From positions 1 through 7,155 of the forward strand of contig CAINDT010000201.1 in NCBI GenBank assembly GCA_903847495.1: a DNA stretch of 7,155 bases, read 5' to 3'. Position numbers and translations under genes: made by a program. Numbering within the stretch: position 1 is the first letter of the stretch; each line of letters starts with the position of its first letter. The notes beneath the pieces are model-generated. The model made no database searches, had not been told where the DNA came from, and saw only the letters and a program-made list of their open reading frames with translations. The stretch comes from an uncultured Actinomycetes bacterium. GTDB lineage: Bacteria; Actinomycetota; Thermoleophilia; Gaiellales; F1-60-MAGs149. Positions 1 to 5,879 of the stretch are shown here, one piece after another.

Positions 1-813
1 CGAGCCTGCCCACGAGATACCGGTGCCGTAGATGATGTCGAACTCACTCTGGCGGAACGGCGGCGCGACCTTGTTCTTGACGACCTTGACGCGCACGCGG
101 TTGCCGACGGCGTCGGTGCCGTCCTTGAGCGTCTCGATGCGACGGATGTCGAGCCGCACGGACGAGTAGAACTTGAGCGCGCGGCCACCGGTCGTGGTCT
201 CCGGCGAGCCGAACATCACGCCGATCTTCTCGCGGAGCTGGTTGGTGAAGATGGCGACGGTGCCGGTGCGATTGAGGACGCCGGTCAGCTTGCGCAGCGC
301 CTGGCTCATCAGGCGGGCCTGCAGGCCGACGAAGGAGTCGCCCATCTCGCCTTCGATCTCCGCCCGCGGCACGAGCGCGGCGACGGAGTCGATCGCGACG
401 ACATCGAGGCCGCCCGAGCGAATCAGCATCTCGGCGATCTCGAGCGCCTGCTCACCGTTATCGGGCTGCGAGACGAGGAGGTTGTCGATGTCGACGCCGA
501 TGTTGCGGGCGTAGGTCGGATCCATCGCGTGCTCGGCGTCGATGAACGCGCAGACACCGCCCTTGCGCTGGGCCTCGGCGATCACGTGATAGACGAGCGT
601 GGTCTTACCCGACGACTCTGGGCCGAAGATCTCGACGACGCGGCCGCGCGGCAGGCCACCGACGCCGAGGGCGAGGTCGAGACCGAGGCAGCCGGTCGAG
701 ATGGCGGCGACCGGGGCGCGCTCATCGTCACCGAGGCGCATGACGGCTCCCTTGCCGTACTGCTTCTCGATCTGCGCCAGTGCTGCGCCGACAGCCTTCT
801 CTTTCTCGCTCAT
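1..813 (-). CDS. recA: Recombinase RecA, C-terminal part missing
   Basis: RecA is the ATP-dependent strand-exchange protein of homologous recombination and the co-protease that triggers LexA cleavage in the SOS response. The 271 visible residues include the Walker A motif GPESSGKT (64-71), DAEHAMDP (92-99), the Walker B-like VVAIDSVAALVPRAE stretch (about 138-152), loop L1 EIEGEMGD (152-159), the TNQLREKIG segment (190-198) and loop L2 MFGSPETTTGG (200-210). The frame is open to the window edge, ending in GISWAGS. Family members are about 340-350 residues, so roughly 75 C-terminal residues lie outside. The ATG is fixed by an AGGAGGT sequence four bases upstream. The gene lies 124 bp downstream of cinA on the same strand, a common bacterial order. 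All core motifs are intact, so I expect a functional protein. Identification is secure. Confidence 0.98.
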   Translation of the reverse strand, partial: MSEKEKAVGAALAQIEKQYGKGAVMRLGDDERAPVAAISTGCLGLDLALGVGGLPRGRVVEIFGPESSGKTTLVYHVIAEAQRKGGVCAFIDAEHAMDPTYARNIGVDIDNLLVSQPDNGEQALEIAEMLIRSGGLDVVAIDSVAALVPRAEIEGEMGDSFVGLQARLMSQALRKLTGVLNRTGTVAIFTNQLREKIGVMFGSPETTTGGRALKFYSSVRLDIRRIETLKDGTDAVGNRVRVKVVKNKVAPPFRQSEFDIIYGTGISWAGS

Positions 814-817
814 GGTG

Positions 818-824
818 ACCTCCT
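818..824 (-). promoter_or_regulatory. Strong Shine-Dalgarno of recA
   Basis: The minus strand reads AGGAGGT, a near-perfect anti-16S match, four bases before the recA ATG. It fixes the recA start. It is the only strong ribosome binding site I see in the window; the other starts visible here are either coupled to an upstream stop codon or look leaderless. Confidence 0.85.
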
Positions 825-857
825 GCCGGCCGCGCCGGAATGGGATGAATGCGTCGC

Positions 858-884
858 TTCGGTGTTCCAAGTATGGCCACCGAA
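858..884 (-). promoter_or_regulatory. Inverted repeat around a possible recA -10 element
   Basis: The arms TTCGGTG (858-864) and CACCGAA (878-884) are exact inverted copies separated by 13 bases. On the minus strand the spacer contains CATACT (870-875), a four-of-six match to the bacterial -10 consensus, about 56 bases before the recA ATG. A repressor site over the recA promoter would fit SOS control, and the minus strand also contains a GAAC half site (863-866, in GGAACACC). However, the arms are not the actinobacterial GAAC-N4-GTTC LexA box. No clear -35 was found. It could also be an RNA hairpin in the cinA-recA transcript, but no T-run follows, so a classic terminator is unlikely. Confidence 0.35.
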
Positions 885-937
885 CCGGACGCGATGCTGT
901 GCCTGATGCGCGGGAGTCGCGCGCACAGTCGCGTCGC

Positions 938-2209
938 TTACGCGCGGATGGCGTCGTCGGCGAGCAGCAGGCGCACGAGGTGCAGCGCAGCCGTCGCGGA
1001 GTTGGTCCGCACGGCCTCTCGATCGCCGGGGAAACGGCGCTCCAGGGTCTCCACCGCCCCCTTCGGACCGACCACGGCGACGTGCACCAGGCCGACCGGC
1101 TTCGCCTCGCTGCCGCCGCTGGGGCCCGCAACACCCGTCACGCCGATGCCGATATCGCACCCCAATCGCGCGCGGACACCTTCCGCCAGTGCCACCGCTA
1201 CCTCGGCGGAGACGGCGCCATGCTCGGCGATCAGAGCGGCAGGCACGCCGACCTCGGTGGTCTTGACGTCATTCGCGTACGCGACGATGCCGCCGCGGAG
1301 CGTTGCCGACGCGCCCGCGACGGAGCCGAGGCGGGCGGCGATCATGCCGGCGGTGCAGCTCTCGGCGGTGCCGATCGTCAGTTCGCGTTCGATCAGGGTC
1401 TCCACGACGCGCTGCTCGACCGGGCGGTCGTCCTGCGCGTAGACGGCATCGCCGAACTCGGCGACAAGGCCGTCCGCGAGACGGTTGCCGGCCTCGCGCG
1501 CGTCGGCGGGGAACCGCACGACGACCTCGACCTCGAGGCGCGTGGCGCAGATTGACGTCTCCGTGCCGTGGTCGTCGCCGCCAAGCTGGTCGAACGCGCG
1601 CGCCACGGTGGACTCCGGCGTGCTCCAGATGCGGAGGATGCGGCGCTCGAGCTGCGCACCGAGGATCTCGGCCAAGGCGGGATGCGCGAGTGCGCGACCC
1701 CAGACGTCGGCGAGTTCGGTGGGCGGTCCGGGCAGCACGACGATGGTCGTGGCGCCGGGGACGATCACGCCGGGTGCGGTACCCGAGGGTGAGAGGACGT
1801 GGGCGCCCGCCGGGACCATCGCCTGCTTGCGGGCGCCGGGCAGCAGGCGCTCCACCGGCACGCCGCGCTGCGCGGCATAGCCGGTGACGATCTCGGTGAT
1901 CTCGGCGAGGACCGGCTCGTCCAGCACCAGCTCCCGCCCGGTCGCATCGGCCACGATCGCGACGGTGCGATCGTCGTGCGTGGGTCCGAGACCGCCGGAG
2001 GTGCAGATCAGGTCGTAGCCGTCGGCGAGGAGTCCGTCGAGCGCAGCGCGGAGATGCTCTTCGCGATCATCGACGGCGACCACGCGCTCGAGGCGTACGC
2101 CGTGCGCGTCGAGCGAGCGCGCCAGGGTGCCGCTATTGCGATCCTGGGTCCGCCCGAGCAGGATCTCCGAGCCCGTCACCAGCACAGCTGCGGTGCGGCG
2201 ACGGCTCAC
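938..2209 (-). CDS. cinA: CinA: MoCF-like domain plus NMN amidohydrolase domain
   Basis: This is a full-length two-domain CinA protein of 423 residues. The N-terminal COG1058/MoCF-like domain (about 5-170) carries GSEILLG (13-19), TSGGLGPTHDD (70-80) and LPGPP (159-163). In characterised homologues it hydrolyses ADP-ribose. A linker domain (about 185-260) follows. The C-terminal PncC-type domain (about 265-420) carries TAESCTAG (281-288), GGIVAYANDVK (306-316) and GVTGVAGPSGG (356-366). It deamidates nicotinamide mononucleotide to nicotinate mononucleotide for NAD salvage. The historical name reflects competence induction in Streptococcus, where cinA is cotranscribed with recA; competence here is not implied. 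The start is GTG, and its last two bases are shared with the TGA stop of the RodZ-like gene (GTGA). No clear ribosome binding site precedes it, so translation is probably coupled. Both domains look intact. Confidence 0.95.
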   Translation of the reverse strand: MSRRRTAAVLVTGSEILLGRTQDRNSGTLARSLDAHGVRLERVVAVDDREEHLRAALDGLLADGYDLICTSGGLGPTHDDRTVAIVADATGRELVLDEPVLAEITEIVTGYAAQRGVPVERLLPGARKQAMVPAGAHVLSPSGTAPGVIVPGATTIVVLPGPPTELADVWGRALAHPALAEILGAQLERRILRIWSTPESTVARAFDQLGGDDHGTETSICATRLEVEVVVRFPADAREAGNRLADGLVAEFGDAVYAQDDRPVEQRVVETLIERELTIGTAESCTAGMIAARLGSVAGASATLRGGIVAYANDVKTTEVGVPAALIAEHGAVSAEVAVALAEGVRARLGCDIGIGVTGVAGPSGGSEAKPVGLVHVAVVGPKGAVETLERRFPGDREAVRTNSATAALHLVRLLLADDAIRA

Positions 2210-3000
2210 TCGGGCACCGCCGCGACGCGACCATTGGGGTCGACCGACAGCAGCGTGTCGGTCGGTCCGGGGACGACCGGGCTGCCGTTGACCACGAGGG
2301 TGATCGTGCCTGGCCGATCGAGGCGGATCAAGTATCCGGACGCGGACTTCGGGAGCCGCACGCCGTCGGGCCGGCTCGGCTCGGGCGAGAGCTCCTCTTG
2401 GAACAGCGGGGTCGCGGTCTCCGCGGCGCCGAGCGCACGGACCGTCAGCGTCGTCTGGTCGAGCGGCTTGACGTAGACGACGGCCTGCGCGGCGGCGGAC
2501 GTCGAATCCGGCGCGGTCTGCGCGGTCACCGCTGTGGCCACGGGGTTGACGGCCTCCTCGGTGATCGTGATCACGGTCGTCGCATCGACCGCCGGCGCCG
2601 GCGTGCTGCGTGCAGAGGGGTAGGTTGAGGCGATCACAACGAGCACGGCGACCGCAACGATGCCGACGACGGCCACCACGGCGATACTCGACTCGCGGCC
2701 ACGGCGTCCCGCGCGCGCGGAGCGCCGGCGCGGGAACATGATGTCGTCATCGACCTCCCACGGCGCGGCGGCGAACCGCACGTTGAATTCGTCGATCAGA
2801 TCCTGCGGGTCGAGGCCGAGGTACTCGCCGTAGGAGCGGAGAAAGCCGCGGGCGTACGTGGGACCCGGGAGCTGCTCGAACGCCTCCTCCTCGAGGGCGG
2901 CGAGATAGGACGCGCGGATCTTGGTCGCCTCGGCGGCGTCGTCGAGCGCGATGCCCTGATGCTCGCGGGCGGTCTTGAGGGTGGCGCCGATGTCCAGCAC
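2206..3000 (-). CDS. RodZ-like membrane protein with N-terminal helix-turn-helix
   Basis: This 264-residue protein has the RodZ layout. An HTH_25-type domain (about 4-68) contains LKTAREHQGIALDDAAEAT and a PGPTYARGFLRSYGEYLGLD segment typical of the family. A basic stretch follows (RRRSARAGRRGRE, about 91-103), then one transmembrane helix (about 105-127), an Ala/Thr/Pro/Ser-rich extracytoplasmic linker (about 128-175) and a beta-rich C-terminal domain resembling DUF4115 (about 176-245). The positive residues before the helix predict a cytoplasmic N-terminus. RodZ ties MreB to the elongation machinery in rods. In actinobacteria relatives sit next to cinA and recA and their role is less clear. 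The GTG start is preferred because it opens the domain directly, a TGA lies in frame upstream, and a TACACT element sits six bases before it. The 3' end overlaps cinA by four bases. Confidence 0.88.
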   Translation of the reverse strand: MLDIGATLKTAREHQGIALDDAAEATKIRASYLAALEEEAFEQLPGPTYARGFLRSYGEYLGLDPQDLIDEFNVRFAAAPWEVDDDIMFPRRRSARAGRRGRESSIAVVAVVGIVAVAVLVVIASTYPSARSTPAPAVDATTVITITEEAVNPVATAVTAQTAPDSTSAAAQAVVYVKPLDQTTLTVRALGAAETATPLFQEELSPEPSRPDGVRLPKSASGYLIRLDRPGTITLVVNGSPVVPGPTDTLLSVDPNGRVAAVPE

Positions 3001-3006
3001 TGCCCC

Positions 3007-3034
3007 AGTGTATCCGCGAGGCGGTTCCGGTCAG
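3007..3034 (-). promoter_or_regulatory. Candidate leaderless promoter of the RodZ-like gene
   Basis: The minus strand reads CTGACC (3029-3034, four of six to the TTGACA consensus), a 16-base spacer and TACACT (3007-3012). The -10 ends exactly six bases before the GTG start, so transcription would begin at or next to the start codon. The -35 overlaps the TGA stop of RR1. If real, the RodZ-like-cinA unit can be transcribed separately from RR1 despite the 30-bp gap. Confidence 0.45.
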
Positions 3035-3756
3035 CGCGGTTCGGCAGCGAAGCGGTAGCCGACGCCGTAATGCGTGTGCACGTAGTCGTGCGTGGGGCTG
3101 CGACGGTCGAGCTTCTCGCGGATCTTCCGGACGCAGACGTCGACGGTGCGATCGCGATGACGGTACGGGATGCCCCAGACGCGGCGCTGGAGCTCGTCGC
3201 GTGACAGCGCCTTGCCCTCCTGGCGCGCCAGCGCGACGACGAGGCGGAACTCCGTCGGCGTCAACTGTGCGTCTTCCCATTCCCGCTCGGGCTGGTCGTC
3301 GGCCGTACGCACGAAGGCGCGCCGGAGATCGGGATCGATCCGCAGCCCCTCGACGACGACGGCCTCCCCGCGCGGCTCGGAGGCCGCCACGAGGCGCGTG
3401 CGCCGGAGCAGCGCCTCGATGCGTGCGATCAGCTCACGCATGCCGAACGGCTTGGAGAGGTAGTCGTCCGCGCCGATCTCGAGGGTGTGGACCTTGTCGT
3501 GCTCGGAGCCGCGGGCGGAGACGACGATGACGGGAACGCCCAGGTGGTCCTCGCGAATCGCCTCGGTGACAGCCCAGCCGTCGAGGCCGGGCAGCATCAG
3601 ATCCACGATCGCCACGTCGGGCCGTGCGTGGCGGAGGCGCCGTAGTCCCCGCTCCCCGTCTTCGGCTAGGTCGACCTCGAAGCCCGCGTGGCGAAGGTGC
3701 ATGACCATCGCCTTGCCTAGGATGGGATCGTCTTCGATCACGAGGATGCTCGGCAT
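3031..3756 (-). CDS. OmpR/PhoB-family response regulator (RR1)
   Basis: This is a two-component transcription factor of 241 residues. The receiver domain (about 1-120) has the acidic pair D9/D10, phospho-acceptor D52 in VDLMLPGLDG, S80 as the switch Ser/Thr and K102 in SKPFGMREL. The winged-helix effector domain (about 135-238) contains LTPTEFRLVVALAR, SRDELQRRVWG, VDVCVRKIREKL and the wing THYGVGYRF, all typical of OmpR/PhoB regulators. The open frame runs upstream across the kinase gene, but the ATG opening MPSILVIEDD is the family start and has a TACCGT element six bases before it. The gene is divergent from a histidine kinase and 30 bp upstream of the RodZ-like gene. It is a close paralogue of the regulator at 4978-5712. 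A phosphate role is plausible from the neighbourhood but not shown. Confidence 0.93.
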   Translation of the reverse strand: MPSILVIEDDPILGKAMVMHLRHAGFEVDLAEDGERGLRRLRHARPDVAIVDLMLPGLDGWAVTEAIREDHLGVPVIVVSARGSEHDKVHTLEIGADDYLSKPFGMRELIARIEALLRRTRLVAASEPRGEAVVVEGLRIDPDLRRAFVRTADDQPEREWEDAQLTPTEFRLVVALARQEGKALSRDELQRRVWGIPYRHRDRTVDVCVRKIREKLDRRSPTHDYVHTHYGVGYRFAAEPR

Positions 3757-3762
3757 GTCTGC

Positions 3763-3768
3763 ACGGTA
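3763..3768 (-). promoter_or_regulatory. Candidate -10 of RR1, leaderless spacing
   Basis: The minus strand reads TACCGT, a TANNNT -10 element, ending six bases before the RR1 ATG. There is no Shine-Dalgarno at usable distance, so a leaderless transcript is the simplest reading. No consensus -35 is visible. The expected -35 position is covered by the nearest copy of the 11-bp repeat (3788-3792), which would suit an activator-dependent promoter. Confidence 0.4.
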
Positions 3769-3787
3769 AGCCCCGGAGTGAGTGCGT

Positions 3788-3831
3788 TGGGTTGCAGCGT
3801 GGAAGCGGGGTGGTGACGAAGTGGTAGACGG
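3788..3831. repeat. Four 11-bp-period direct repeats, possible PHO-box-like operator
   Basis: On the plus strand TGGGT (3788-3792), GTGGA (3799-3803), GTGGT (3810-3814) and GTGGT (3821-3825) start exactly 11 bp apart. On the minus strand they read ACCCA, TCCAC, ACCAC and ACCAC. One-turn direct repeats are the usual binding pattern of OmpR/PhoB-family dimers, and Streptomyces PhoP boxes are built from 11-base units with a GTTCACC core. The two best copies in that register are GTCTACC (3823-3829) and CGTCACC (3812-3818) on the minus strand, each five of seven. The outer copies match poorly. The array lies between RR1 and the kinase and could serve both promoters. Confidence 0.5.
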
Positions 3832-3855
3832 CGTCATTGCTCCCGCAGCGGCGCC

Positions 3856-3861
3856 TATCCT
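3856..3861 (+). promoter_or_regulatory. Candidate -10 of the histidine kinase, leaderless spacing
   Basis: TATCCT (four of six to TATAAT, including TA and the final T) ends six bases before the GTG start of the kinase. The bases between are CCTTCT, with no Shine-Dalgarno. Transcription would start at the GTG. No good -35 is visible; the direct repeats end about 25 bp upstream. Confidence 0.45.
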
Positions 3862-3867
3862 CCTTCT

Positions 3868-4977
3868 GTGTCGGTTGCGATTCCACTGCTCCTGCTCGTC
3901 GGCGGGCTGATCGTCGGCTGGCTGATCGGCCGGCGCCGGGTCGCAACGGTGCCCGCGGCGATCGCCGACGCACCGGCTGCGCCTGATGCGCGCTGGCAGG
4001 CCGATGCCCGCGCGATCTGCGATGCCACGCCGGCCGCCGCGGTGCTGGCCACTGCCGACGGTGCCATCCTGCACGTCAATAGCGCGGCGCAGCGCGACTT
4101 CCCCGCGCTCGCCCGCGGTGCGAATCTGGGTGCGATCTCGGCGTCGCTCGCGGAGATCGTGCGCCGAACCTGCACGGCAGAGGATGCTGCGACTGAAGCG
4201 CAGGTCGTGCTGGGCGATCCCCCACGTTCGCTGCGGGTGACGTCGGTGGTCTTCGTCGGGGGCGCGCTGGCGACGTTCCACGATGTCACCGAGGACGTCG
4301 ACTTCGAGGAGGCGCGGCGCACCTTCTCCGCAGCCGTGTCGCACGAGTTGCGTACGCCACTCGCCCGGATCCTCGGGCTCGCCGAGTCTCTGGCGCTACC
4401 CAACACGGACGATGAGCGCGAGGAGCTCGTGACGCAGATCGAGCACGAGGTCGACGGCATGCGGAAGCTGATCGACGAGATGCTGCTGCTCGCGGCACTC
4501 GACCGTGGTCGCCTCGCGGTCGCCGACGGCGTCGTCGATGCGAGCGACGTCGCGTTCACCGTCGTCGAGGCAGCGCGCCAACGGCGTATCGGCCGAGGGC
4601 GTGACCTCGTGCTGACGGCGCCAGCGCGGGTGGACGTCCCGGTGGCGCCGCGCCTGTTCGAAGTCGTCGTGCAGAACCTGATCGACAACGCTCTGATCCA
4701 TGGTGGTCCCGATGCGATTGTTCGTGTGAGCGTGCTGCGGGAGGACGACCGCGCCGTCATCTCGGTGGTCGACACGGGTATCGGCATTCCGGCGCAGCAC
4801 CTGCCGTTCGTGTTCCAGCGCTTCTACCGCGGCGAGGCGTCCCGGACAGGCCCCGGCTCCGGGCTCGGTCTGGCGCTCGTCAAGCACATCGTCGAAGCGC
4901 ACGGCGGCACCGTTGCTGCCGATTCCGATGGTGCGACGGGCACGACCCTCCGCGTCACGCTGCCACTTGCCGGCTGA
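3868..4977 (+). CDS. SenX3/PhoR-like sensor histidine kinase
   Basis: This is a 369-residue membrane-anchored kinase. One hydrophobic helix (about 4-20) followed by GRRR places nearly all the protein in the cytoplasm, with no real external sensor. A PAS-like domain (about 45-143) starts at ICDATPAAAVLATADG and ends in GALATFHDVTE. A short helical linker leads to the HisKA domain with SHELRTPL (H159 is the phospho-acceptor). The ATPase domain has the N box QNLIDNALIHG (N270, N274), G1 DTGIGIP (302-308), the F box FVFQRFYRGE and G2 GSGLGLALVK (330-339). All catalytic boxes are present. The layout matches actinobacterial SenX3 and other PhoR kinases, which read phosphate status through PstSCAB and PhoU; pstB and phoU lie about 1 kb downstream. 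It is flanked by two response regulators, both on the other strand. Kinase class is certain; the phosphate role is inferred. Confidence 0.93.
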   Translation: MSVAIPLLLLVGGLIVGWLIGRRRVATVPAAIADAPAAPDARWQADARAICDATPAAAVLATADGAILHVNSAAQRDFPALARGANLGAISASLAEIVRRTCTAEDAATEAQVVLGDPPRSLRVTSVVFVGGALATFHDVTEDVDFEEARRTFSAAVSHELRTPLARILGLAESLALPNTDDEREELVTQIEHEVDGMRKLIDEMLLLAALDRGRLAVADGVVDASDVAFTVVEAARQRRIGRGRDLVLTAPARVDVPVAPRLFEVVVQNLIDNALIHGGPDAIVRVSVLREDDRAVISVVDTGIGIPAQHLPFVFQRFYRGEASRTGPGSGLGLALVKHIVEAHGGTVAADSDGATGTTLRVTLPLAG

Positions 4978-5712
4978 TCAGTCGGCGTCGGTCTTCGCTT
5001 CGGGCTCGAACCGGTAGCCGATGCCGTAGTGCGTCTGAACGAAGGTGTACTCCGGCGAACGCGCGTCGAGCTTCTCACGGATCTTGCGCACGCACACGTC
5101 GACGATGCGATCGCGCGGTCGGTGCGGCGTGCCCCAGACCCGCTGCTGGAGCTCGTCGCGGCTGAGGACCTTGCCGCGCGCGCGGGCCAGCGTCACCAGC
5201 AGGCGAAATTCCCGGACGGTCAGCTCCGCATCCGTCCACGTGTCGGGCGCCGTCTGGATCAGCGCTCGATGGGTGAGGAAGTCGATGCGGATACCTGGCG
5301 CCTCGATCGCCTCCTCCTCGCGCTCGGGTGCGGGCGCTGAGCCGCCGCGACCGGACCGGCGCAGGGCGGCGTCGACGCGGGCGACGAGCTCGCGCATCGA
5401 GGCGGGCTTGACCAGGTAGTCGTCGGCCCCGATGCCGAGGGTGTGCACCTTGTCGTGCTCGGAGGAGCGGGCCGACAGCACGATCACGGGGATGTCGATG
5501 CCCTCGGCGCGCATCTGCTCGATCACGCCCCAGCCGTCCGTGCCCGGCATCATCAGATCCACGACGCAGACGTCGGGGCGCTCGAAGCGCACCTTCTTGA
5601 GGCCGCGATCGCCGTCGGCGGCCCACTCGACGTCGTGCCCCGCGTTGGCGAGGTGGCGCCGCATGATGCCGGCGAGGGTCTCGTCGTCCTCGACGATCAG
5701 TACCGTGGCCAT
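4978..5712 (-). CDS. OmpR/PhoB-family response regulator (RR2)
   Basis: A 244-residue transcription factor of the same family as RR1. The receiver (about 1-120) has D9/D10, phospho-acceptor D52 in VDLMMPGTDG, S80 and K102. The usual aromatic after Lys-Pro is replaced: it reads KPASMREL where RR1 has KPFGMREL. A Gly/Pro/Glu-rich linker (about 120-136) leads to the winged-helix domain (about 137-237) with LTVREFRLLVTLAR, SRDELQQRVWG, VDVCVRKIREKL and THYGIGYRF. RR1 and RR2 share long near-identical segments in both domains, so they are duplicates. Its position downstream of pstB-phoU in the same direction makes it the better candidate for a PhoB/PhoP/RegX3-type phosphate regulator, but a tRNA on the other strand lies between. 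Its TGA stop directly abuts that of the kinase. The ATG start fits the family start and has TAGGGT six bases upstream. Confidence 0.93.
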   Translation of the reverse strand: MATVLIVEDDETLAGIMRRHLANAGHDVEWAADGDRGLKKVRFERPDVCVVDLMMPGTDGWGVIEQMRAEGIDIPVIVLSARSSEHDKVHTLGIGADDYLVKPASMRELVARVDAALRRSGRGGSAPAPEREEEAIEAPGIRIDFLTHRALIQTAPDTWTDAELTVREFRLLVTLARARGKVLSRDELQQRVWGTPHRPRDRIVDVCVRKIREKLDARSPEYTFVQTHYGIGYRFEPEAKTDAD

Positions 5713-5718
5713 GCCCCT

Positions 5719-5724
5719 ACCCTA
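5719..5724 (-). promoter_or_regulatory. Candidate -10 of RR2, leaderless spacing
   Basis: The minus strand reads TAGGGT, a TANNNT element, with six bases (AGGGGC) before the RR2 ATG. The AGGGG could be taken as a Shine-Dalgarno, but it would be only one base from the ATG, which is too close. No consensus -35 is seen. The element is close to the opposed promoter of the tRNA gene. Confidence 0.35.
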
Positions 5725-5752
5725 CCCCGTCCGTCCCGCTCGGGGTTCGGTG

Positions 5753-5758
5753 TATGCT
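5753..5758 (+). promoter_or_regulatory. Candidate -10 of the tRNA-His gene
   Basis: TATGCT (four of six to TATAAT) lies 25 bases before the first base of the mature tRNA, so transcription would start near 5765 and leave a leader of about 19 bases for RNase P. A GC-rich inverted repeat (CCGCCG 5760-5765, CGGCGG 5773-5778, seven-base loop) lies at the predicted transcript start. No clear -35 was found. Confidence 0.4.
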
Positions 5759-5783
5759 TCCGCCGTCCGCTTCGGCGGTACAT

Positions 5784-5858
5784 GGTGGGCGTAGCTCAGC
5801 TGGTGGTAGCTCCTGGTTGTGGTCCAGGCGGTCGTGGGTTCGAGTCCCATCGCTCACC
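5784..5858 (+). tRNA. tRNA-His (anticodon GTG)
   Basis: The sequence folds as a cloverleaf. The acceptor stem is GTGGGCG (5785-5791) with CGCTCAC (5851-5857). The anticodon stem is CCTGG/CCAGG around loop TTGTGGT, giving anticodon GTG at 5819-5821. The T stem is GTGGG/CCCAT around TTCGAGT. A G just before position 1 (5784) faces discriminator C (5858), the G-1:C73 pair that identifies bacterial tRNA-His and is kept by RNase P. The CCA end is not encoded (CCT follows). The D stem has only three good pairs; the fourth (C5797 with T5807) is a mismatch. The gene lies on the plus strand between minus-strand RR2 and phoU. Confidence 0.95.
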
Positions 5859-5879
5859 CCTCGCAAGGCCGGTTGGCCC

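Noticed and set aside
858..884. Rho-independent terminator for cinA
   Set aside because: The stem is only seven pairs with a 13-base loop and no T-run on either strand; a promoter-region operator is at least as likely.
599..1555. Long plus-strand open frame of 318 codons across recA and cinA
   Set aside because: It is antisense to two well-identified genes, is rich in Arg/Ala/Gly with no recognisable domain, and is the kind of shadow frame expected in GC-rich DNA.
3757..4344. Upstream extension of the RR1 frame by 196 codons
   Set aside because: It is antisense to the kinase gene, shows no domain, and RR1 has the usual family start at 3756 with a promoter-like element just upstream.
4975..4980. 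TGATCA palindrome as a protein binding site
   Set aside because: It follows directly from two abutting TGA stops on opposite strands, so no extra function needs to be assumed.
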